In this document: positions 45,306 to 53,881 of the stretch, one piece after another
Layout: each line of letters starts with the position of its first letter
Position numbering within the stretch: the first letter of the stretch is position 1
Assembly (NCBI GenBank): GCA_019058315.1
Contig: JAHPZH010000002.1
Location: 1,249,910 to 1,313,909 of the forward strand
DNA: 64,000 nucleotides
Origin: Candidatus Helarchaeota archaeon
Lineage (GTDB): Archaea; Asgardarchaeota; Lokiarchaeia; Helarchaeales; RDOG01
Direction: 5' to 3'
Program-made: the position numbers and the translations under genes
The notes under the pieces: model-generated
What the model was told of the DNA's origin: nothing
What the model saw: only the letters and a program-made list of their open reading frames with translations
Database searches by the model: none

Positions 45306-46079
45306 TTAATCAGTCCAGCCAATTCTACGTTTAAACCAATCTGGCATAGAAAAACAAACATAAAATATTATAGCGGCAGGAACAAATAGTATTTGAATAA
45401 GTTGTAACTTAGGGATTACTGTTGTAACCAGAATTGTTGTAGCAAAACATAATATGCCCAGTCCTAACCATATGGAGCGATTAGAGTGAGCCCTTTGCTC
45501 ACTTCGAACTTTTTTTGCATAATAGAAGAAGAGTGAAATTGGGATTATAGAAAAAGGTAAAAGGCAAAAAAAACGTATTAGCATAAATACTGGAGAAAAA
45601 ACAACTACAAAATCAATAACTCTTACATGTGGAGGTCCTTGAATAGCTGCCCAGAGACCGGAATATACCAAAATGGCTGAAAGAATAAGCAATATTACTA
45701 ATATATTTTTATATTTCTTTGGAAAAGTCACTCGAATTGAAAATAAATTAACCAATACAATACAAATCAAAACGATAATACCCATAATTACTGAAATAAG
45801 ATCTCCTAGCCCTCTTAAACCCCAATTTAATAAAATAAATCTTAATATGATTGCAAAAACAGAAGCGATTATTAAACATATCATACCTAATAAGAAAAAT
45901 AATGTCTCAATCAATTTATTCTTCATATAATTAATATATAATGCATGGATTATCCCCGCTAAAAATATCCCACTTATTAATAATGAAATAAGCGTAATAA
46001 GTTCTGCGGGGTTAATAGAAGAAGTCCCAAATATTTTATTAAAATAAAATTGTAGAGAATACCACCAATCAACTGCCAT
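45306..46079 (-). CDS. 7TM protein without soluble domain, tandem array copy 2
   Basis: A 257-residue member of the array. ATG 46079 (MAVDWWYSLQ) is the start, since AAGGGT lies 5 bases upstream; the in-frame TTG at 46097 would place that site inside the gene. It carries SSINPAELI, NYMKNKLIETL, SIRVTFPKKYK, GPPHVRV and SMPDWFKRRIGWTD. Helices align with those of copy 1 without gaps larger than a few residues. The most variable parts are the extracytoplasmic loops and helices 3 and 5. Confidence 0.8.
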   Translation of the reverse strand: MAVDWWYSLQFYFNKIFGTSSINPAELITLISLLISGIFLAGIIHALYINYMKNKLIETLFFLLGMICLIIASVFAIILRFILLNWGLRGLGDLISVIMGIIVLICIVLVNLFSIRVTFPKKYKNILVILLILSAILVYSGLWAAIQGPPHVRVIDFVVVFSPVFMLIRFFCLLPFSIIPISLFFYYAKKVRSEQRAHSNRSIWLGLGILCFATTILVTTVIPKLQLIQILFVPAAIIFYVCFSMPDWFKRRIGWTD

Positions 46080-46180
46080 TTTTACCCTTTCACTCAAATA
46101 TTAAATTCTAGATTATATACTTAGTATGAGTTATGAAAATATTAATTTTTTTATAATTATCATAAATTCCAGTCTACTAA

Positions 46181-46954
46181 TTAATCGATCCATCCAATTT
46201 TACGTTTAAACCATTCTGGCATAGAAAAACAAACATAGAAAATTAATGCAGAAGGAGCAAATAATACTTGAATAATTTGTAATCTGGGGAAAACTCCTGT
46301 TACCAAAACAGCTATATCAAAAAATAAAATACCTAATCCCAACCAGATGGAGCGGTTACTGTGAGCTCTTTTTTCCTCTCGAACTTTGTTAGCATAGTAA
46401 AAGAAAAGTGCTATTGGAATTATAGAATATGGTAAGAGACAAAAAAAACGTATTAAGGTTAACTCTAAAGTAAAAAAAACTAGAAAATCGACGACTCTGA
46501 CATAGGGAAATCCTTGGAAAGCTGCCCAAAGACCAGTATACAGCATAATAGCCGAAAGAACAAGTAGAATCACTAATACAATTTTATATCTCCTTGGAAA
46601 TGTCACACGAATTGAAAATAAATTAACTAGTACAATACAAGTCAGAACGAAAAGATTCATACCTAGTGTAAAAAGATCTCCAAGCCCTCTTAAACCCCAG
46701 TCTCTATAAGCAAATCTTAATAATATTGCAAAAACAGAACCAATTATCAGAAAAATCATCGCATATAAAAAAAGTAAAGTTTCTATCAATTTATTCTTCT
46801 TATAGGTTGTATATAATGCATGAATTATTCCAATTAATAAAATCCCACTTACTGATAATGTAACAAGTGAAATTAATTCTATTGGGTCAGTAGAAGAAGT
46901 CCCAAACAGTTTATTAAAATAAAATTGTACAGAATAGAACCAATCATCAGCCAT
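46181..46954 (-). CDS. 7TM protein without soluble domain, tandem array copy 3
   Basis: A 257-residue member. Helices are at about 28-48, 56-80, 92-113, 123-147, 155-187, 203-222 and 225-244; the segment 155-187 is long enough to be a helix pair. Distinct are the FPYVRV loop (Phe in place of Pro) and SMPEWFKRKIGWID at the end. It is closest to copy 5 in the N-terminus (MADDWFYSVQ). GAAGGA precedes ATG 46954. Confidence 0.8.
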   Translation of the reverse strand: MADDWFYSVQFYFNKLFGTSSTDPIELISLVTLSVSGILLIGIIHALYTTYKKNKLIETLLFLYAMIFLIIGSVFAILLRFAYRDWGLRGLGDLFTLGMNLFVLTCIVLVNLFSIRVTFPRRYKIVLVILLVLSAIMLYTGLWAAFQGFPYVRVVDFLVFFTLELTLIRFFCLLPYSIIPIALFFYYANKVREEKRAHSNRSIWLGLGILFFDIAVLVTGVFPRLQIIQVLFAPSALIFYVCFSMPEWFKRKIGWID

Positions 46955-47053
46955 TTTTTTTCCTTCTCACTCTATAATTAAAATTGATATTATAATCGAA
47001 ATGATTATTCTGAAATATTAATTTTTTCATATGGATAAAGAAGTAAAAAGTGA

Positions 47054-47821
47054 TTAATCAGTCCATCCAATTTTACGTTTAAACCAATCAGGCATAGAAA
47101 AACAGATATAAAAAATAATGGCGGCTGGTACATACATTACTTGGATAAGTTGGAATCTGGGGTAAGCTGTTGCAACTACAATGGCTATAGAAAAACACAA
47201 TATGCCTAATCCCAACCAAATGGAGAGGTTACTATGAGATCTTTGCTCTTCTCGAACTTTTTTAGCATGATAGAAGAAAAGCGATATTGGAATTATGGAA
47301 AATGACACAAGACCAATAACACGTATTAATGTAATTACTGGAGAAAAAACAAGTCCAAAATCAACAACTTGGCTATGTGGAGGTCCTTCAAGAGTTGCCC
47401 AAAAACCAGTATATACCAAAATACCAAATAAAACAAGTAATATCCCTAAAAAGAATTTATATCTTTTAGGAAAAGTCACACGAATTGAAAATAAATTAAC
47501 CAATGTAACACAAATTAAAATGGAAACACTCATAAGTATTGATAAAATATCTCCAAGCCCTTTTAAACCCAAATTTTCATAAATAAATCTCAATACAATT
47601 GCAGAAACTGCTCCGATTATCAAAAAAAACATAGCAATTAAAAAGAATAAAGTTTCAATCAATTCATTTTTTTTATAGCTTTGATATAACGCATGGATAA
47701 TCCCAATTAAAAAAATCCCACTTACAATTAATGAAACAAGCGTAAGCATTGAGAATGGGTCAGAATAACTAATTATTTGATTGAAATAAAATTGAAGAGA
47801 ATACTGCCAATCAATAGCCAT
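47054..47821 (-). CDS. 7TM protein without soluble domain, tandem array copy 4
   Basis: A 255-residue member and the most divergent N-terminally (MAIDWQYSLQ, with IISYSDPFSML in place of the GTSxxxPIEL segment). ATG 47821 is taken as the start because GAAGGTGA lies about 8 bases upstream, inside the longer frame from ATG 47839. It keeps RSHSNLSIWLGLGILCF and SMPDWFKRKIGWTD. It lies only 46 bases upstream of the end of copy 5, so these two are likely co-transcribed. Confidence 0.8.
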   Translation of the reverse strand: MAIDWQYSLQFYFNQIISYSDPFSMLTLVSLIVSGIFLIGIIHALYQSYKKNELIETLFFLIAMFFLIIGAVSAIVLRFIYENLGLKGLGDILSILMSVSILICVTLVNLFSIRVTFPKRYKFFLGILLVLFGILVYTGFWATLEGPPHSQVVDFGLVFSPVITLIRVIGLVSFSIIPISLFFYHAKKVREEQRSHSNLSIWLGLGILCFSIAIVVATAYPRFQLIQVMYVPAAIIFYICFSMPDWFKRKIGWTD

Positions 47822-47867
47822 TTTTATCTTCACCTTCATTTTTTAATTTTTATATTAATAGATATAA

Positions 47868-48641
47868 TCATTCGACCCAGCCAATTCTTTTTTTAAACCA
47901 ATCCGGCATGGAAAAACAAACATAAAATATTAGAGCCGCAGGAACAAAAAATACTTGAATAAATTGAAATATGGGGATAATTGCTACTACCAGAATGGGT
48001 ATAACAAAACATAGTATACCCAATCCTAACCAGATGGAGCGATTGCTATGAGCTCTTTGCTCTTGTCGAACTTTTTTAGCATAATAGAAGAAAAGAGACA
48101 TTGGAATAATAGAAAATGGTAAGAGACAAAAAAAACGTATTAACATATACTCTATAGAATAAACAACTACAAAATCAACAACTCTGATATATGGAAATCC
48201 TTGATCAGATGCCAAAAGAGCAGTATATACCATGATAGCTGAAAGAATAAGCAATATTACTAATATATTTTTATATTTCTTTGGAAAAGTCACTCGAATT
48301 GAAAATAAATTAACCAATATAAAACAAGTTAAAACAGAAATATTCATGATAAATGTAAGAAAATCTCCTAGTCCTCTTAAGCCCCAATTTCTATAAGCAA
48401 ACCTCACTAATATTGCTAAAACAGACCCAATTATCAAAAAAATCATCCCATATAAAAAAAGTAACGTTTCTATCAATTTATTCTTCTTATAGGTTGTATA
48501 TAATGCATGAATTATCCCAATTAATAAAATCCCACTCACAGATAATGAAACAAGCGAAATAAGTTCTATTGGGTTAACAGTAGAAGTCCCAAATATCTTA
48601 ACAAAATAAAATTGTACAGAATAGAACCAATCATCAGCCAT
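47868..48641 (-). CDS. 7TM protein without soluble domain, tandem array copy 5 (most 5')
   Basis: A 257-residue member and the first transcribed gene of the array. It starts MADDWFYSVQ with GAAGG before ATG 48641 and ends SMPDWFKKRIGWVE. It shares long stretches with copy 3 (HALYTTYKKNKLIETLLFLY) and, at the nucleotide level, with copy 2 around SIRVTFPKKYKNILVIL, suggesting gene conversion among the copies. A 202-base AT-rich spacer separates it from cdhE. Confidence 0.8.
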   Translation of the reverse strand: MADDWFYSVQFYFVKIFGTSTVNPIELISLVSLSVSGILLIGIIHALYTTYKKNKLIETLLFLYGMIFLIIGSVLAILVRFAYRNWGLRGLGDFLTFIMNISVLTCFILVNLFSIRVTFPKKYKNILVILLILSAIMVYTALLASDQGFPYIRVVDFVVVYSIEYMLIRFFCLLPFSIIPMSLFFYYAKKVRQEQRAHSNRSIWLGLGILCFVIPILVVAIIPIFQFIQVFFVPAALIFYVCFSMPDWFKKRIGWVE

Positions 48642-48814
48642 TTTTTTTTCCTTCTCTCACAAATTAAATTAGATATTATATTTGAAATAAAGAGTATGTA
48701 ATATTAAATTTTTTTATTGATATAATGGAAAATAAAACAAGAAATATAAATAAGAAAATGAATTTTATAGTAAAAAATGTAAAAAAATTAGAAAATTACT
48801 AAAAATTTTAATTG

Positions 48815-48840
48815 ATTTAAAAAAATAAAATAAAAAAAGA
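48815..48840 (-). terminator. T-rich terminator of the cdh operon
   Basis: On the minus strand, runs of T interrupted by single A follow the cdhE stop directly. No hairpin is seen. The remaining spacer up to the 7TM array at 48641 shows nothing else that I can support. Confidence 0.45.
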
Positions 48841-48843
48841 GTT

Positions 48844-50295
48844 TTACTCTTGCATTTCCTTCCATTGGGCCATTAATTTATCGAGATCCCAATATTTTTT
48901 CATTAAATCTGGAATTCCAGAGGAATCACGAGGTCCTACAAGAACTTTCCAATTTGCCAGACTTTCTAGTTCGCCAGAAATACGGGCAGCTAAGCCAGGG
49001 ATTATAATAATTTTATGCTCTACTTTATCTGCTAATCCAACTTCTTTAATTGCCTCTGCTACTTTTCCAGCATTCATTTGTCCTCCTGCAACAGAAGATT
49101 CTACTGAAATTCCTTCTGTATCAACAATTAGTAGCCATGCATTGATTTTCATATCTTTTAAGTCTGATTCGACAGTATAGTAGGTCATAGTGTAGTTAGA
49201 GGTCATAAAGACGGGATCTTTAGGACCGGGAGATCCTATTTCATACAATTTAGCATCTACTGCGGGGTTTATACGTGGATCAGCGTAAATATTATCTTTT
49301 ATTACCAGCATTGCTAGTTGAAACCAAATGTCTTCTGTATGTTGAATAAGCAAATTACAGGCATTAGATATCAATAATGTAGCAAGTTTTCCCTCTTCAT
49401 AAGCCAAAGCAATACGTTCGCCTTCTGAGATGTCCTTTTTCTTTCCAATCCATACCGTAGCTGTTACTCCTATAGTTGGCCAACCAATATCCTTATCCCC
49501 TTTATGAATAGCTGCTTTCTTTAGCATCATGTGTTTATTATAAGTATCCGCAACAATACCTTCTCCTGCACATGTTCCTGGATCGAGAGCAATTTTTTCT
49601 ACTCCACCCATGGCTAAGCTTTTTGCTATACTTTTCAGCTCGTTTAAATCCTCTGAAAAAACTACAACTCCACAATTATACGTTAATGCTAGCTTTCCAA
49701 CTTCTTCCCAATTATCCTTTGTTGCTGTATATATTAATGGGTTTTTCCCTTTTGCTGCTTCCAATCCCGCTTTGAGAACATCTGGATTAAGTGAACAAAG
49801 AATCATAGGTAAATCTGCGGCTTTCATGCATGTCTTTACAGCATTTGCAAATGTGTTTGGATTATTTGATCTACCTCTTAAAGCAATCCCTTGAAGATAG
49901 AAATTTTGTCCCAAACGATATATTGTAAAATCCTTTATGAATTTCGCTTTCCTTGTTATTTCTGCTTCATCATCATCATCTGCAACGTCTAAGAAAATAG
50001 GGGTTTTCTTATAATAGGTAAGTTCGTGGCGGTACATTACTTCCTCTCCTCCAATTTCAATTGTTGAATCACCTGAACCAATCGTTACGGAACGTATTGG
50101 AGGAGTTACTAAATCTTTCAGGCTTTTTAGTTTTTTTGCATATTTTTTATCTTTTATTAGGGGTTTGCAGTCTTCGATTTTTACTTGATGATCTAACAAT
50201 TTCACAGCGAAAGCCATACATGTTTCTTCCCCGCATTCTTTGCAATTAGTAGCTGGTAAATATTTTACGACTTGAATAGGTGATGTTTTAGGCAT
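48844..50295 (-). CDS. cdhE: Acetyl-CoA decarbonylase/synthase gamma subunit (corrinoid Fe-S protein large subunit)
   Basis: A 483-residue corrinoid iron-sulfur protein large subunit, which passes the methyl group to acetyl-CoA synthase. The N-terminal [4Fe-4S] motif is C18-x2-C21-x4-C26-x16-C43 within NCKECGEETCMAFAVKL. A TIM-barrel domain and a C-terminal cobalamin-binding region follow (GGQMNAGKVAEAI, then IIIIPGLAARISGELE). Start ATG 50295 is fixed by GGAGGT 6 bases upstream; the cdhD stop lies 2 bases before it. Last gene of the operon. Confidence 0.95.
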   Translation of the reverse strand: MPKTSPIQVVKYLPATNCKECGEETCMAFAVKLLDHQVKIEDCKPLIKDKKYAKKLKSLKDLVTPPIRSVTIGSGDSTIEIGGEEVMYRHELTYYKKTPIFLDVADDDDEAEITRKAKFIKDFTIYRLGQNFYLQGIALRGRSNNPNTFANAVKTCMKAADLPMILCSLNPDVLKAGLEAAKGKNPLIYTATKDNWEEVGKLALTYNCGVVVFSEDLNELKSIAKSLAMGGVEKIALDPGTCAGEGIVADTYNKHMMLKKAAIHKGDKDIGWPTIGVTATVWIGKKKDISEGERIALAYEEGKLATLLISNACNLLIQHTEDIWFQLAMLVIKDNIYADPRINPAVDAKLYEIGSPGPKDPVFMTSNYTMTYYTVESDLKDMKINAWLLIVDTEGISVESSVAGGQMNAGKVAEAIKEVGLADKVEHKIIIIPGLAARISGELESLANWKVLVGPRDSSGIPDLMKKYWDLDKLMAQWKEMQE

Positions 50296-50297
50296 TT

Positions 50298-51584
50298 TTA
50301 GACCTCCATTGAAATCCAATCAGTAAGGTTTGGTTTTGATGCTTTTGAAGTAGAGGTTAATTCCTGAATTATTTGTTTAAATGACTTAATAGCTCCAGGA
50401 TGTAACATCATTGCTACATTTAATCCTGCTAAACAAAGCCCAAATGCAGTAATAACTTCCCATAAAGGACCACGATATTCAACAGGGCCCCATTCTGGTT
50501 TCTTTTTTTGAGATAAAAATGCTTCTCTAGCACCCCATGCATTAGTTGTTCCTCCACTCATAGGACATTGAAGGTTTTCTTCTCCTTTCAAAGCTGCTAA
50601 TCGAATTCTTTGATATATACTAAAACTGAACTGCCAACCATAACCTAGAGGTGCAGTAGTCGGATCTATAACGATATGATCTTTTGATAAGCCCATATCA
50701 ATTATTTCTTGGTTCAGTTTCTTTGCAGCATTTAAATCGAGTGAAGTAAACGCAAGCACATTATGATCATATTTCTTAGCTATTGGCACAATTTTTTCAA
50801 ATGTGTCATCTTCAGCAGAACTTAGCATAAAACGCTCAGCTTCTGACACTTCTGCACATTTTTCGAAGACTTCGATGTCCATTACTTTATTTCCTGAACC
50901 ACCAATAACTATTGGAACCTTGACTGCTTGCATTACGTCTTCTAAATTTTTTGCAGCCCATTTTGCAGATTTTTTTCCTCCTAACTTTTCTGGTATAGTT
51001 GGATCTGTTCCTATATTGTGCATTGTTACCATTTGTGCACCATATTTCTCAACAGCTAATTTAGCCCATTCAGCTGGACTTTCGCTTATGTCTGGATCTA
51101 GATAATGCATTTTAACAGGTTTCGCTAGACGTAAGAAAGTTTCTCTCTTTTTAGTATGGATGGGAATATCGAACACATCTGCAGTAACTACGGGTGGATT
51201 GGGCATTCCAGCCTCAAAATTATAAAATGGTGGTGCTTTTTCTCCACCAAGCTTCACTACTTGCCCACCTTTACCTGAGCGTCTGAATTCGACTACCGAA
51301 ATTTCGCCAGGATATTTTTCTGCGGGTGACTCAAAAACTGCTTTTTGAAGTAACATAGCTTTAAGAAGTGGTTGTGCAGTTGGTATTCCTGCCATGGATT
51401 GTAATAACATTCCTGAAAAAGTTTGTGTCCCAATTTGTAGAGTTACAGGAACTTGTGGAGGAACTCCACCTCCACCCATTTGAATCTCGAACCCAATTTG
51501 ATCTGCATCGATGAATACATCTTTGAGGGTAATTTCTTCTGCATCTTTAAATAATTCTTTTAATTTTTTTGGTAGGTCTTCCAT
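50298..51584 (-). CDS. cdhD: Acetyl-CoA decarbonylase/synthase delta subunit (corrinoid protein small subunit)
   Basis: A 428-residue TIM-barrel subunit that partners CdhE in binding the corrinoid and receiving the methyl group from the tetrahydropterin. Landmarks are DPDISESPAEWAKLAVEKYGA, VPIVIGGSGNKVMD, IDPTTAPLGYGWQFSF and CPMSGGTTNAWGAREAF. An N-terminal module of about 45 residues (EITLKDVFIDADQIGFEI) precedes the barrel and resembles the small protein encoded upstream. ATG 51584 follows AAGGT by 8 bases; TTG 51593 is not used. Confidence 0.95.
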   Translation of the reverse strand: MEDLPKKLKELFKDAEEITLKDVFIDADQIGFEIQMGGGGVPPQVPVTLQIGTQTFSGMLLQSMAGIPTAQPLLKAMLLQKAVFESPAEKYPGEISVVEFRRSGKGGQVVKLGGEKAPPFYNFEAGMPNPPVVTADVFDIPIHTKKRETFLRLAKPVKMHYLDPDISESPAEWAKLAVEKYGAQMVTMHNIGTDPTIPEKLGGKKSAKWAAKNLEDVMQAVKVPIVIGGSGNKVMDIEVFEKCAEVSEAERFMLSSAEDDTFEKIVPIAKKYDHNVLAFTSLDLNAAKKLNQEIIDMGLSKDHIVIDPTTAPLGYGWQFSFSIYQRIRLAALKGEENLQCPMSGGTTNAWGAREAFLSQKKKPEWGPVEYRGPLWEVITAFGLCLAGLNVAMMLHPGAIKSFKQIIQELTSTSKASKPNLTDWISMEV

Positions 51585-51646
51585 ATTTTTCAACCTTCAT
51601 TTATTGAAGTTATTCTTTTTTACGAACTTCCATAATTTTTCATTCC

Positions 51647-51844
51647 TTACTTTTTGCCTTTTTCTGGAAATAATGGTTTTTCTTCACTAGTTAATAAATT
51701 AATCAAGAGGTCGGTAGGAAGTTCTCCGGCCCCTTCACCAGTAACTTCAAGTTCGACCGCATCTGCATGAATTATCAGTTTTTTTAAGACAATTTCATCA
51801 GACTCTTGAAGTAATTCTTCGAATAACTCCGTAACTTCTTCCAT
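51647..51844 (-). CDS. Small acidic protein resembling the CdhD N-terminal module
   Basis: A 65-residue acidic protein (69 from TTG 51856) placed between cdhC and cdhD. Its core, EIVLKKLIIHADAVELEV, matches EITLKDVFIDADQIGFEI of the CdhD N-terminus and IILKGARITAEELIIKRI of the CdhC C-terminus. In methanogens the cooC-type nickel insertion gene often sits in this position; here it is replaced by this tiny gene. It probably docks to, or helps assemble, the complex. ATG 51844 is chosen; TTG 51856 is 1 base from the cdhC stop. Confidence 0.75.
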   Translation of the reverse strand: MEEVTELFEELLQESDEIVLKKLIIHADAVELEVTGEGAGELPTDLLINLLTSEEKPLFPEKGKK

Positions 51845-51856
51845 AGAAATTCCCAA

Positions 51857-53287
51857 CTATTTCTTTTTCTTCTTTTTAGGTTCAATTCGTTTAATGATTA
51901 GTTCCTCTGCAGTAATGCGTGCACCTTTAAGGATAATTTTCCATCCACCAGTAGCAGCAGGAGCCATTGGAACTCCCATAGGCATCTGAACACCAGTTGG
52001 AACCATCGTAGGGGTTACTACTTCTTCCTCTTCTTCTTCTTCCTCCTCTTCAACCCAACCTTTAACAACTGGGTGATTTTTTGATTTAAGAAAATCTTTT
52101 AAGGAATCAAGATCTGTGGTGTCAGCCTCAGTCGCTATTTTATCTACAACATCTGCGGGAATATCATCTTTAACGCGATCTTTAATATGAGAAGGCATCC
52201 ATACAACTCTATTCCAACCACCATCAGCTTGGAAGAATTTGGGAGAACGCATATATTCTACGCCGATTCCAACGAATCCTTCAATTTGTTTACCACCACC
52301 TGTCGAGTTTGCCATAGTGGAGAAGGGTAATCCATTAACCGCAGCTCCCTTAAAGTTTCTATCAACTATACCAACACCATCGACTTCAGGAATATAGAAG
52401 GCGATTGCTTCAAAACATCCACAAGATGTGTGATTATAGGGACTAAGGATTGTATGTAAATGTACTCTTTCTACTTCTCCAAGAGATTTTTTCTTTGCGG
52501 CTTCATTAATTCCACTCCACTCTCCTTTAATGTCATCTAAACACTCGCCCTTTTCAATCAGGAAATTTGGACCTTTTGGATCAACTTTTGCGGCAGCTCG
52601 AGCATCAAACCAGCTTATTGAACCACATAAAGCGATTCTGCCAGGCGTGATAGTACAAACATGCGAGGGTGCGAAACTGCTACAAAGAACACAACCATAA
52701 AACTCATTTACATCGTCATCAGTAATACTTCGGGCTCGCTCATCTCTCGTCTTATAGACTTTCATTGCTTTATCAAATTCAGGTTTAATTTTGCTCGGAT
52801 CTGTAATAATGGTAACTTGAATCTTTTCAATTACTTTTTCAAACTCCGATTTATACAAATGAATTAAACCTTCGCCCCACCATTTCAACGTATTAAACCC
52901 TTTCTTATAACTTGCCTTTGAAAGTCTCATCCAAATATCATAACGTTGGTTGAGATGCATCATTCCTTCAATGAAATTACTAAATTCATGGATTCTCCTT
53001 TCAAAAACTGATTCAAGGTCTCTTTCGACTTGTTTTCCTGCTACTTCAACAATGATCCCAACAGGATATGATTTTCCTTCTTCCATATCTTTCAAATCAG
53101 GACCTATGATAGTAATTTTTCCATCTTGAACTTCATTCATTTTACGTGCTTGAACAAGCTCAAATTTATCGCCGACTTTAGGTCCGCCCAATTCCACTTG
53201 CATTTGTTTTCCTCTAATTCTTTCACCTTCATAAACTAATCCAACGTCAACAGGAAAATTTTCCCATTTAATTTCAGCTTCTGTCAT
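51857..53287 (-). CDS. cdhC: Acetyl-CoA synthase beta subunit
   Basis: A 476-residue archaeal-type acetyl-CoA synthase, which joins the methyl group, CO and CoA at the Ni-Ni-[4Fe-4S] A-cluster. Ligand cysteines are seen at C199, C202, C211, C221 and the pair C289-G-C291 (EFYGCVLCSSF, TSCGCF). It lacks the bacterial N-terminal CODH-binding domain, as in methanogens. A run of ten Glu and a Pro/Met-rich linker lead to a short C-terminal module (GWKIILKGARITAEELI) and a Lys tail. ATG 53287 follows GGTGA. Middle gene of the operon. Confidence 0.96.
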   Translation of the reverse strand: MTEAEIKWENFPVDVGLVYEGERIRGKQMQVELGGPKVGDKFELVQARKMNEVQDGKITIIGPDLKDMEEGKSYPVGIIVEVAGKQVERDLESVFERRIHEFSNFIEGMMHLNQRYDIWMRLSKASYKKGFNTLKWWGEGLIHLYKSEFEKVIEKIQVTIITDPSKIKPEFDKAMKVYKTRDERARSITDDDVNEFYGCVLCSSFAPSHVCTITPGRIALCGSISWFDARAAAKVDPKGPNFLIEKGECLDDIKGEWSGINEAAKKKSLGEVERVHLHTILSPYNHTSCGCFEAIAFYIPEVDGVGIVDRNFKGAAVNGLPFSTMANSTGGGKQIEGFVGIGVEYMRSPKFFQADGGWNRVVWMPSHIKDRVKDDIPADVVDKIATEADTTDLDSLKDFLKSKNHPVVKGWVEEEEEEEEEEVVTPTMVPTGVQMPMGVPMAPAATGGWKIILKGARITAEELIIKRIEPKKKKKK

Positions 53288-53322
53288 ATTATTCACCTTT
53301 TTTTATTAATCTCCTTATTTGA

Positions 53323-53865
53323 TTATTTTATAATCTCATTTATAATTTCATTTATTGCAGTTTTATACTCATCTTTTTTCAAATTCGCAAGACTGTATGT
53401 TGCGGTAGGAAAATAAAATCGATCTAGACTAATTGTTTTTAGGTGTTTATAGGCATAATTCTTGAGAGCATTCAAAAGTGTTACTTGTAAATTATAAATA
53501 ATGCAACAATATACTGCAAAATCATATTGTCCTTTACCATCGATTCCTTTCCAGTCAGGATCAGCCAATCTATTTGTAATATTATTAGAATCGGTAATCC
53601 AAGATGGTTTAAATCCCTTTTCTATGAAATATTTCGAAGAATGAGCAGTTGCTACAATTGGAATTCCTTTTTTCCCTACTTCGATGATTAAATCGATCAT
53701 CTGTTTTCCATTACCTACGTCATTTAATAATCCTTCAACACCAATTACAAAAATAGGTCGTTTCGCTTTTGCTATCATTTTACCTAAAGCTATAGGCTTT
53801 GCCATAGGTGTTCCAGCAGTTGGTCCAACTACAGCATTTGGTTGCCAAGGTTTTACTTTATACAT
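53323..53865 (-). CDS. cdhB: CODH/ACS epsilon subunit
   Basis: A 180-residue CdhB, the small subunit that binds CdhA as (alpha-epsilon)2 and may protect or gate the CODH FAD/electron path. It has the Rossmann-like VVGPTAGTPMAKP start and RPIFVIGVEGLLND, both typical. ATG 53865 is used, with GAGGTG 9 bases upstream; the longer frame starts at the GTG within that site. The cdhA stop is 16 bases upstream. Confidence 0.93.
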   Translation of the reverse strand: MYKVKPWQPNAVVGPTAGTPMAKPIALGKMIAKAKRPIFVIGVEGLLNDVGNGKQMIDLIIEVGKKGIPIVATAHSSKYFIEKGFKPSWITDSNNITNRLADPDWKGIDGKGQYDFAVYCCIIYNLQVTLLNALKNYAYKHLKTISLDRFYFPTATYSLANLKKDEYKTAINEIINEIIK

Positions 53866-53881
53866 TTCATTATACACCTCA

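Noticed and set aside
44421..48641. The five 7TM proteins as microbial rhodopsins
   Set aside because: The last helix has no lysine for retinal binding and the aspartate pattern of helix 3 is absent.
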